Of a stretch of 15,229 bases of DNA, positions 1-8,436 are shown piece by piece; positions within the stretch are counted from its first letter, which is position 1, and every line of letters starts with the position of its first letter. Source of the DNA: Tetmemena sp. SeJ-2015. Its lineage: Eukaryota > Ciliophora > Spirotrichea > Sporadotrichida > Oxytrichidae. The translations under genes and the position numbers were made by a program. Under the pieces are notes generated by a model that saw nothing but the letters and a program-made list of their open reading frames with translations, ran no database searches and was not told the DNA's origin. Location: positions 1 through 15,229 of the forward strand of contig JAJKFJ010024379.1 in assembly GCA_027382625.1 (NCBI GenBank), read 5' to 3'.

Positions 1-3000
1 TCTTCTACAATGACTTCTTTATGCAGGATATGGAGAAACTCAGAAAATTCAATGGACTTAAGCTAAGTTAGGACCCCAAGGAGTACTTGAAAAGCAAACA
101 GGCACTACTTCATCAATTGACCAGCCCACAATTTAATAACAGGCCTGTAAAGAGAGTTCCAGTATTACGCTTTTTCGGTATAACCAAAAGAGGTTAGAAG
201 GCTTGCTTGAATGTCTTCGACTACTTTCCATTTTTGTACTGTGAATTTCCTGAATAAGTTTTCAACTTGAAAATAGCAACCCCAAGTGAAATTGAAAATT
301 TTCTAGCTGATTTCGCCTAGAATCTTGAATTTGCACTTTATCTTGCCATATACTAGAAATCTGGCTTAAGATCTCCCAGGATTCTTCATAAAGAGTTTTC
401 AGAAAAGAATGAGTAGCTAGTCATTAAATAAATGTGGAGTCTTTTTTTTATTAGTCCATAATTGCAGCTTAGTGTATAAGTACCCCATTTATGGATACTA
501 CACTGAAAAGTAGCCATTCATTAAGATAGAGCTTTTCGATCCGAGGCACATCAAGCGATGCTCCAATTTGCTGTATTCTGGAATCATTTACGGCTTACAG
601 CTTCAGCCCTATGAGGCTCATCTCTCTTATCACATGCACTTCTATGGGGACTATGGAATATGTGGGATGGACTTCATCAAAGTTATGGACGTGCTTGTGA
701 GACATCTTGAAGACTATGCGCAAGAGGAGCAACTACAGATTATGCACAAGCGGAAGTCTTACTATTCACTGGCATTTATGCCATCATACGGGGAAGGTGA
801 GGAGTAGAAAGAGGAATAGTCTGAATAGGAGTAAAAATTGAGTAGAGACAGCACTTATAGGGAAGAGACTGTAAGAGGATATTTTTAGCAGGTACCACCT
901 AGAGACAGATAGCCAAGTTAAATTAGACAAGATTTCAATACTCAAGGTTCAGCTGATAGAAGAGGGAGAAGAGCTAGTTAAGGCAGAAGTAGGAACGAAA
1001 AAGAAAGGATCTCAACTGTCAAAGAAAGTAGAATGAGCAACTCTTCAAAGAGACTGTCTGAAATTATCGAAAATCAAGAATAAACAGGTAAGGATTACTC
1101 CTTCTTGCAGAGCGATATGGATCTTAAATTGTGGCACTCTGAGATGCCAGAAATTAAGAGCCTTGGGGAAGATGTTAACGCAGCCGTGAGTCCTTATCTG
1201 AGAATGAGCTCTTGCGAAATTGAGGTGGACTGCAACTGCAGAGAGATTATGAATCTTTGGGAAAGCGATTAGCGAATCATGAACCAAATAATAAGTTACT
1301 CTGGTAGCAACATTAACTAAGAAAAACATTCAGGCTTTGAAAGATCCAATTAGAGCTGCGCTTTTGGAAAAATAAACGAGCAAGTTATTTAACAACTCTA
1401 AAATGATTATAGTTACTCTCCATAACCTTTCAATATCAACCATAGAGAAAGTTCTTCTGAGCTTTCTTAAAATCCTAGGTTCATATGAACACATTTAATC
1501 TTTCTACTTTTTTATTCAGTGGAATATCTCAGCTCAGTTTGAATGAAGAGAGTCTTTAGAGCAATTAAGCAAACGGAGAAATTAATTCTCAAGTAGCGAG
1601 ACAAAGTATCGATTTTAAATTTGAAATATATTGATTCCCTAATGACAGAAGAAAGAGAAAACAACCTAAAGGACGAGGAACAAATGATGAGCATAATCAT
1701 CGATCACCTTCATCAATAGACAGCACGAGAGTAGATAAATGAATTTTCAAACTAAAGATCCTCTCTCATTAACTCTATAAGAAGATCTTTGAGCTAAATT
1801 AGTCAAGATAATTAAGACTTTAAAAATAGGCTCTCTGATTTTAGCCTAAGCCCAAATGACCTCAGAAATATCCAATTGACCCCTCAGATGTCTCAAAGTA
1901 ATCTGGCTGAGAAACGAGAAAGCTCAACTCCTAATTTTAAGCTTCCCTCTAAACTTAGGGATGAAACTCCTTTTGAGACTAAATTCGAAAACTTGGAGGA
2001 GTAGTTTCAGAGATATTCTCATGACATAAAGTATGTGAGATCTTTAGTGAATCTTTGGAGGGAGGAATTTATTAGAAGAAGGCACTAGGAGCTACCTGAA
2101 CTGGAGAGAGCGCAGATGAGTGATGATTCAAGAGAAGGAGATATAGTATTTACAAAAATAAAATTTTTTATTGAGAAGGAGGATTTTCACAGAGTATCCA
2201 TAGCGATAGAAGGGTGAAAACTTTTCTTCTAAGGCATTTAAGAGCAAAGATTAGAGCTTCAAAAGAAGGCTAGTAAATCTAAGAGGTAGACTGTGAACTT
2301 TATTAGCATCTTGACAAGATAGACTTCTAGGCCTTAAAGATCTTCATTCAGCAGAGGGAGGACCTTTATAATGAAGGAGCAGATGATGCACAAGAGCGCT
2401 TCTAGATGCTTGGCTTCTTCAATATGAGGCAGCTGCAAGAGGCTCGCCATAATAAAGCGATAGAGAAGAATTTACAGCAACAGTTGAATAAGAGCTTTAC
2501 AGAGGACGACCATGATAAAGAGGGAGGAGTTGAGGATGATGATCACGAGGACGAGTTAGAAGTTCTAGACATAATGGACAGCTTGAAAGATCAATTCGAG
2601 AATATCAAGGAGCGAATGAAAGACCACAGAGATAACAAAAAGAAGTTTACCAATAAGAGAGGAGGTGGGAAGACTGTGAGTAACAACAGATCAATCTTTG
2701 AATACATGTCTCCACAAAGAGCAAGGACCAATGAGGAAGCGAAAAGCTAGAGTCCTTCTCAAAGGAGAGATGTAGAAATGATGAATGAGGATAGCTTGAA
2801 TATCGACTTGAACTTACTCAATTTGGATTCTCAATAAACTCACAGAAATCAGAATTAGATGAGTGAAAGCTCTCTGAACCTAAACACTGATGAGTATAGG
2901 ATGCTGGCCTAGTCTGATTCAGAAATGAGCTATAACTTTAATTAAATAGGCTTTATAAGCTTAAATAATTATATACTTTCTGATGGAGGACAACTCAGGA

Positions 3001-6000
3001 GGAATGGATGGTCTTTAGAAGAGTTTAATGAGCATCTAGAATAGCGAGTTAAAGAATAACTATCACAGTAAGAGATAAAATAATCTGGAAGAGGTGAAGG
3101 AAGTGGATGAAAGCGAGGATGAAGAGAATAAATCTTCTCCTCTGGGGCATATCAAAGATCAAAGTTTGGATGAAGAGCAGAGTTTCCAGTGGGCAGACTT
3201 GGAGAACTTACTCTTAAGTGATGCTGAAGAAGCTTCAAGGAGATAATCTTCAGTACACTAGTTTTAAATAACTAATTCTGCAGCTGCAAATGAGAAATAG
3301 AAAATAAATGAGGGGGAGCTGAAGTGGCTGAATGAAGGTCCAAGGTACATCCTCAAAGGAGATAAGATAATGAGGATGAGGTCTCCTCGAAGATAGAGCG
3401 AGTCAGATACTCACCATCTCTATTAATAAACTTTATATTTCATAAATTATTTTAATCAGCAGTATGTAATAAATTGCTTTAGGTCTAACTCATTTAAGTT
3501 TATAGAGCCTTCTTTAGTAAAAAGAGCGATCTTGTTGAGCACTTGAACACACTCAGATTCTCAAAGCAAAATAGAGGCCTGTAACTCAGAGATCTCAAAG
3601 TTGACATTGTTAAGAGCAATAAGTTTGAGCTGAAACTTGATGAAGATGTCTAAAGGTTAGGACCCTATGAGTTTATAACTTATCTTACTTCTCAAGAGTT
3701 TCTATAAAATATTACAAAGTAGTAGATACTTATTTTAAATTTCAGTACAAGAAAAAGTCACCACCTCTTGCTTCAAAGATGCGTTAGAAGATAATTAATT
3801 AGAAGAGTAAGCAGGAATATCAAAGTTATTTGCTAAGGGAGACTGACTAAAAAGTGGAAATAGACAGGGCACTCAAGAATTAAGCCAAGATTGATCTCAT
3901 TCAGAGGTATGCAACAAGTGACAATAGATACGTTACTCCAGCTACTTAATTCGTAAGAAGAAGCAATTTAATTCATAGTTCTTTGTAGGCTTTGAAACAC
4001 ATGGACTCTCAGATAAACATAGGCGGCTTTGAAAGAGCAAACCAATATGAAGTTAAGAAGGGAGGATAAACAGAAACTCTATTTGATATTCACTAAGAGT
4101 TTGACCTTATGAATGGACTCACGATCATCTTTCTCGAAGTCTTTGTCAAAACTAGAATGGGGTGTGTGCCTAATTTTCTTGTGGACCCTATCACTGTAAT
4201 TACTCCCTTCCTTCTATTATAATTTTCCTATAGGCAGTTTTCTTTGTGATCCACAGTGAGTGCGCCCAGCTTGACCAGCAGAATGAATATTAGAAAATCC
4301 AAGGAGTGATAATAAACAAGCAAGCTTCACCTTCTATCAAGCTTCCACCTCAGTTTGGAACATTTCAACCAATAAACTACTACCAGGTTGCTAAGAATGA
4401 AGTAAACCTGCTGCAGAGAGTGTTGGATTTATTCAGGGAGTTCGATCCTGATATCATCGCAGGATAGGAGACAGAAGCTATGAGCATCGGTTACATAGTG
4501 AAGAGAGCTGAGCATATTGGGATTCAAATGGCAAGCTTACTATCTAGGACTCCTATATTTCTCAAACCCATAAATGAAAGTTACTATAATCAAAAGCTTC
4601 TGAAGGAGTCTAAAATGCAAAGTGTAGATGACTTTCTTCTACTTAATATTATTTGCTATGACTTGGAGGATTTAGCAGGTGGCGATAGAAGACAAGGCAT
4701 GGATGGTACTAGCAAAGAGGCAGACAGGAGAAAGAAGATGGGCCACTTTTACTAAAAATTTGGGCAGGCTGTGAAGTTAAACGGCAGAATCATCATTAAC
4801 TTGTGGAGCGTCCTTTGAAAGGAGATAAACCTCACCAATTATGACTTAGAGAACACTTGCTTCCACATACTTAAGAAGAGAGAACCCAAATTTGACTATG
4901 ACATTCTTTCTATCTGGTGGTAAAGAGGACAGTTCTGGCATGTAGCTAATTATCTGATTAAGAGACTACTCAACATCCAAGCAATCCTAGATACTCTCGA
5001 TCTTATCAACAGAGACATTATAACTGGAAATAATTAAAATAACTTCTATCTTTAATCTTAATTATTTTAAAATAACATGGCAAAGGTGTATGGAATAGAC
5101 TATGAGAGCATTATGACCCGTGGATCACAATTTAGAGTGGAGGCCATTCTATCTAAGATAACTAAGTCCTAAGATTTCTTGCTGTTGAGTGCTGCTGTGA
5201 AGCAAGTGAGAGAGCAAAATGAGCTGGAAGTAATCCCTTTGGTGATCGAACCAGACAGACAATTCTACACTGCACCTGTCATCATAGTGGACTTTCAAAG
5301 TCTCTATCCTTCAGTGATTATCGCTTACAACCTGTGCTATTCTACTTGCTTGGGAAAGATCACTGCCATCAATCCAGACCATCCACCTGCAACCAGAAGA
5401 CTGGGAGTGTATAAAATACCTCCAAACATCAAGCAATTCTTCGGGATAGATGGGGATGCAGAACTCACTACAGAGCAAGAGGAATACATATTGGATAATA
5501 TCATCATAGCTCCAAATCTAAACTGCTTCGTCAAGTCTCATCTGAGGTTAGGGATTTTGCCACGCATGCTTAGAGAAATCCTCTATACCAGAATCATGGT
5601 GAAGAAGTCTATGAAGCTATATCCATAATATTAATTTAGAGTTTGAATTTATATCCACCTGGTTCTCCCATTTACAGAATGCTTGACTCAAGGCAGCTGG
5701 CTCTCAAACTTATTGCCAACGTAACTTATGGATACACAGCAGCTGGTTTCTCGGGAAGAATGCCTTGCTCTGAGTTAGCAGACAGCGTTGTCTCTATAGG
5801 TAGATAGACCTTAGAAAAGTGCATTAAAATAGTCAACGAAAATTAAGATATTCATTCATCATTTGAATTGATTTTCTATAAAAATGAAGACTGTTGGGGA
5901 ACTAGAGTGATATACGGTGATACAGATTCAACATTTATCCTCTGTGAGGGTAAAACTCTAGCTCAGGCTTTTGAAATTGGAGACATCATTGCCAAGACTA

Positions 6001-7276
6001 TGACTAAAATAAACCCTTTCCCCATGGAGCTCAAGTTTGAGAAAGTCTACTATCCCTGTGTTACTCTTGCTAAGAAACGCTACAGCGGGTACAAACTAGA
6101 AAAGCTGACTGATATCCCAACTCTCGAGTCGAAGGGCATAGAGACAATAAGAAGAGACACAGTCGAGGCGGTGGCTAAGATTATGGACAAGTCCTTGAGG
6201 ATCTTGTTTGAAAGTAAAGACCTCTCTCAAGTCAAAGACTACCTCCTGAAACAGTGGAGCAAGATCTAGGATGGTGATGTGGAGTTCAAGGATTTCATTT
6301 TTGCGAAAGAAGTTAAACTTGGCACTTACAGAGTCCTTCCTCCCTCAGCTATAATTTCAGAAAGGAGGCTTGAAAGAGATCCTGGAGCCATGCCTAGGTA
6401 TAAGGAACGAATACCTTATGTAATCGCAAATGGCCAAGGAGGGGCTATAGATCAGTCAAAGATTAAAGATCTGGTGTTATCCCCAGAGGAGTTCTTAGCA
6501 GCTGATGGATTGATGTTGAACTCTCTTTACTACATTAAGAAATAAATTAACGCAGCTATCAACAGGATCTTCTTGGAGATATTTGAGATTGATGTTAATA
6601 ACTGGCTTGCTAAGATGCCCAAAAAGACCAAAGAAGTTGCCTTCTTAAATTAAAATGATATATAAGCTATCAAAAATAATTTAAAGGTCTCTTATTGAAT
6701 ACCATTTTGTATATTTAAGAAGTAGGTCTGTTCAATCGGAGAGTAGACTTCTTGAGCAACTAGATCAGCAGCGCAAAGTCAACATTCTCCAAGACTAAGT
6801 CTTCGGCAGCAGGCTCTCTCATTCATTCCTCGCTAGGTCCTTACAATTCAAAGCACTCAGTGAGGAGCGGTCACTCTTCCTCCACTTCCATAGCAGGCAC
6901 TAACTCTATGATGATAGACAGATTCTACAACCGCAAGCTCTGCCTCATCTGCAACCAGGAGACCACAGGAAGCAGGAGACTCTGCCGCTCTTGTGCCATG
7001 AATGTGAGAGAGACACTATTCATTCTAAACCAACGAATGAAGAATCTGCAGAATAAACTGGAGAGGACTAACCTAGTGTGTTTGGGCTGCTCTAGCATGC
7101 TTTTGAAAGGGAGAGTGAGTGGCTTAGTAGATATGAGGGCAATTGATGGAGTGAGTGATGAACAAGTGCCTTGCTTGAATTACCAGTGCAGGATACTTTA
7201 TGATAAGATGGCTCTCTCCAAGGAATATGCCTATCTCAAAGAAGCACTCAACTCCTTAAACATCAGTTAATCTTGA
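1..7276 (+). CDS. REV3: DNA polymerase zeta catalytic subunit REV3 (5' partial, interrupted by 11 IESs and 1 intron)
   Basis: B-family translesion polymerase. The frame is already open at base 3, so the start lies upstream. In order: the N-terminal REV3 block (RVPVLRFFGITKRGQKAC, then FPFLYC, about 156-250), the YPIYGYY block (about 481-501), a long poorly conserved S/N/E/Q-rich middle (about 800-3400), the FFSKKSDL block (about 3510), the exonuclease-like region (about 4100-4900), motif A DFQSLYPSV (5290), motif B KLIANVTYGY (about 5707), motif C YGDTDS (5913-5930) and the KKRY motif (about 6075). The C-terminus has two cysteine modules: CLIC/CRSC (6941-6994), and CLGC (7079-7090) with CLNYQC (7172-7189); in the family the second holds an iron-sulfur cluster. 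TAA/TAG encode Gln; the stop is TGA 7274-7276. Removing 480 bp of IES and one 38-bp intron gives about 2251 codons. One TGA (4816-4818) remains unexplained. Homology is seen directly; the role is known for the family. Confidence 0.95.
418..451 (+). other. IES, 34 bp, pointer TAGTC
   Basis: The direct repeat TAGTC at 418-422 and 452-456 flanks a T-rich insert. Removing 34 bp joins two frames and gives EQLVHNCSLVYKYPIYGYY, which resembles the conserved REV3 block before the YGYH motif. A GT-AG intron (434-467) would also restore the frame but loses the VHNCS match. Confidence 0.85.
1480..1514 (+). other. IES, 35 bp, pointer TTCA (alternatively a GT-AG intron 1479-1519)
   Basis: TTCA at 1480-1483 and 1515-1518 flanks an AT-rich insert with an in-frame TGA. 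Removal joins NPRF to SGISQLSLNEES. A 41-bp intron from GTTCAT to ATTCAG fits the phase equally well, so the nature of this insert is open; that something is removed is not. Confidence 0.65.
1611..1632 (+). other. IES, 22 bp, pointer GATT
   Basis: GATT at 1611-1614 and 1633-1636 brackets an almost pure A/T insert. Without it the frame runs QSIDSLMTEERENN; with it the frame hits TGA at 1632. No GT-AG pair is available at this site. Confidence 0.8.
2132..2172 (+). other. IES, 41 bp, pointer GAGAAGGAG
   Basis: A perfect 9-bp repeat, GAGAAGGAG, at 2132-2140 and 2173-2181 encloses an A/T-rich insert. Removal restores the frame (DDSREGGFSQSIHSD) through to the next coding piece. A 20-bp GT-AG candidate (2214-2233) also fits the phase but is less convincing than a 9-bp repeat around the AT-rich block. 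Confidence 0.88.
2935..2974 (+). other. IES, 40 bp, pointer ACTTT
   Basis: ACTTT at 2935-2939 and 2975-2979 flanks the AT-rich block. Removal shifts the frame to the long open frame that follows, reading SYNFLMEDNSGGMDG. None of the GT-AG pairs I tried gave a convincing junction. Confidence 0.8.
3419..3483 (+). other. IES, 65 bp, pointer TCTA
   Basis: TCTA at 3419-3422 and 3484-3487 exactly encloses a very AT-rich block. Removal gives HHLQLIQVYRAFFSKKSDL, which lines up with a conserved segment of REV3 proteins upstream of the polymerase domain. A competing TCAT repeat (3440/3490, 50 bp) also fits the phase but leaves AT-rich residue behind. Confidence 0.75.
3678..3727 (+). other. IES, 50 bp, pointer ACTTAT
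   Basis: ACTTAT at 3678-3683 and 3728-3733. Removal reads GPYEFITYFKFQYKKKSPP and moves the gene into the frame used up to the intron at 4196. A GT-AG intron at 3656-3696 would also fit the phase. Confidence 0.78.
4196..4233 (+). other. intron, 38 bp, GTAATT...TATAG
   Basis: A canonical GT-AG intron with a pyrimidine-rich 3' half. Splicing gives DPIT joined to AVFFVIHS, matching the conserved REV3 sequence here. The nearby repeat CCTAT (4187/4227) is 40 bp apart and does not restore the frame, so this is an intron and not an IES. Confidence 0.85.
4816..4818 (+). other. in-frame TGA in a conserved block of REV3
   Basis: The frame reads NLWSVL, TGA, KEINLTNYDLEN, which is collinear with the conserved NLW...LTNY block of REV3. 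The codon stands where relatives usually have arginine; a single A-to-T change from AGA would produce it. The open frame continues for about 780 codons' worth of matched polymerase sequence. No intron or pointer pair removes it without deleting conserved residues. Confidence 0.75.
5034..5066 (+). other. IES, 33 bp, in-frame, pointer TTAAAATAAC
   Basis: A perfect 10-bp repeat at 5034-5043 and 5067-5076, the longest pointer here. The insert is a multiple of three and has no TGA, so it does not break the frame. It adds 11 residues just before MAKVYGID that REV3 relatives lack. Confidence 0.85.
5618..5649 (+). other. IES, 32 bp, pointer TATATCCA
   Basis: An 8-bp repeat at 5618-5625 and 5650-5657. 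Removal joins KSMKLYP directly to PGSPIYRMLDSRQL in the palm domain. Retention shifts the frame into TGA at 5644. The GT-AG pair 5641-5677 fails on phase. Confidence 0.93.
5839..5880 (+). other. IES, 42 bp, in-frame, pointer AAAAT
   Basis: AAAAT at 5839-5843 and 5881-5885. The insert is in frame and free of stops, but adds 14 residues between motifs B and C. Removal gives IVNENEDCWGTRVIYGDTDS, close in length and sequence to relatives. Confidence 0.85.
6631..6716 (+). other. IES, 86 bp, pointer AAGAAGT
   Basis: A 7-bp repeat at 6631-6637 and 6717-6723. Removal gives MPKKTKEVGLFNRRVDFLSNQ and connects the polymerase core to the C-terminal cysteine modules. Retention ends the protein at the TGA near 6699. 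Confidence 0.9.
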
Positions 7277-7354
7277 TAATTTTCTATTCTTGAAGTAAGA
7301 GTGTGATGAAATTGAAAATGTAAGGTTAGAAATTAAGGTAAATTTAATCTTAAA
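7277..7354. other. short intergenic spacer
   Basis: 78 bp of AT-rich sequence between the REV3 stop and the YqgF-type start. Such close, same-direction spacing suggests that both genes could share one somatic chromosome. No telomere-like repeat is seen. Confidence 0.5.
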
Positions 7355-8330
7355 ATGTCAAATGGTCTCTACTACACCCACCTGAAGATGAGAAATCACA
7401 TCGCAAAGCTTAAGAAAATCAACAGTGAGGCAAGGCTTTTGGGTTTAGATATAGGTCGCTCTTTTGTTGGATTGGCTCTCTCTGATAAACAGATCTCAGG
7501 TTGCCAAGTAAGTTACTCTTAAAAATATAGATGCTCTGAATTTCGCCTTTCTTAAATCCTTCAAAGCTAATTTTCTTTTGTAGCCTTATAAAACACTTGT
7601 GATGGACAGAAACTAATTAGCAATGAATACACAGTAAGTGTTTGACTAAAACAAGGAGTTCTTCTTCATGCTGAAGCATGTCATCAGAAATCGAAATGTG
7701 AAGGGACTTGTGGTTGGATATCCTCTGAAGTTCGACAAAGGAGATCCTCAGCAAACGCTTATGTGCACATACATAGAAGGTTTCCTGGAATACGCTTGGA
7801 ACCATGCTGGAATCAGACTGCCTGTGACTCTGGTCAACGAGTACGGAACATCACTGGAGGCTAAGGTCAGACTGGCTGAGGCCATAACACAGCAGACGGG
7901 AGCAGTGACTAACATAAGTCAGTACAAGCGCTTGCATCAGAATCCCTTGAATGCCTACCAGCTCAAGCCAAAGCCCAACAACATCACTCAGCCCTCACCC
8001 CTCTACAATGACAAGCTAGCTTTGAAGGTGTTGAACTAGAACATGGAGAGGGAGCAGCTGAATAAGATGGTGCTGACTGACTAGCACATGGCTTCCAACA
8101 AGCAGGTGGGGATGATGATGAACATGATCCCAGAGATGCCCCTCATGTACGATCTGGGCAAGGCAAAGAGTGTGGAGCAGATGGCTAAGTTGGATCCCAA
8201 GGTCATGCTGCGTAAAGGAATCTACGATAAGATAGCTGCTCAGGTCATTCTGCAGCAGTTCCTTGATTTCTATAATACTGAGGCTAAGAAAGAGCAAATT
8301 CAGAAGTCATCAAATCCAGTCAGTAAATGA
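7355..8330 (+). CDS. YqgF/RuvX-fold protein (putative Holliday-junction-resolvase-like nuclease) with an internal extension, 299 aa
   Basis: Two exons, 7355-7507 and 7584-8330. The N-terminal part shows the family signature RLLGLDIGRSFVGLALSD, followed by a PYKTL strand, then GLVVGYPLKFDKGD and VNEYGTSLEAK. The C-terminal signature YDKIAAQVILQQFLD is also present. The acidic residues of these three motifs are those used for metal binding in the RNase H-like fold. Between the second and third motifs lie about 110 extra residues rich in Q, N, P and M, where bacterial relatives have only a short linker. Bacterial members process pre-16S rRNA; the role of this one is not known, and an organellar or nucleic-acid-processing role is inference. 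The start is the first ATG of the open frame, 78 bp after REV3. The stop is TGA. No IES is needed to read it. Confidence 0.85.
7508..7583 (+). other. intron, 76 bp, GTAAGT...TTTTGTAG
   Basis: A strong donor GTAAGT and a pyrimidine-rich acceptor. Splicing joins the DIG motif exon to PYKTLVMDRN, as expected for the YqgF fold. The flanking GCC repeat is out of phase, so an IES is not supported. Confidence 0.9.
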
Positions 8331-8436
8331 AAGTACTAAAGTAGAAATGCTCACTTAATTAAAGTATTACTTTCTTTTTTATCATATTCTTTGAAGAGAT
8401 TAAATTTATGAATGGGTAGTTGTAAATAAATCTAAA
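8331..8436. other. short intergenic spacer
   Basis: 106 bp, AT-rich, with no reading frame and no visible structure; it must hold the 3' end of one gene and the promoter of the next. Confidence 0.4.

Noticed and set aside
434..467. GT-AG intron GTGGAG...TTGCAG
   Set aside because: It restores the frame, but the overlapping 34-bp IES with pointer TAGTC keeps VHNCSLV, which matches REV3 relatives.
1045..1329. Minus-strand frame opposite REV3
   Set aside because: Antisense shadow of a continuous REV3 coding stretch.
1479..1559. 81-bp intron ending at CTTTAG
   Set aside because: It would delete a coding-like S/N/Q-rich stretch. Two smaller inserts (35 and 22 bp) explain the frame better.
2214..2233. 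20-bp intron GTGAAA...TCTAAG
   Set aside because: Same frame effect as the 41-bp insert with a perfect 9-bp repeat just upstream, which also removes the AT-rich block.
3379..3486. 6-bp repeat AGGTCT, 102 bp apart
   Set aside because: The spacing is a multiple of three and cannot produce the frame change needed here; the TCTA pair can.
4187..4231. CCTAT repeat around the 4196-4233 insert as an IES
   Set aside because: 40-bp spacing gives the wrong frame; the 38-bp GT-AG intron gives the conserved junction.
4810..4821. 12-bp intron that would remove the in-frame TGA
   Set aside because: Too short to be spliced, and no comparable intron exists in the window.
5641..5677. Intron GTTTGA...TTTACAG in the palm domain
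   Set aside because: The splice would be out of phase and would delete the coding PGSPIYR residues; the TATATCCA pointer pair solves the frame exactly.
1..7276. REV3 as a decayed pseudogene under the standard code
   Set aside because: TAA/TAG occur at glutamine positions throughout, and the remaining breaks coincide with repeat-bounded inserts or an intron; only one TGA is unexplained.
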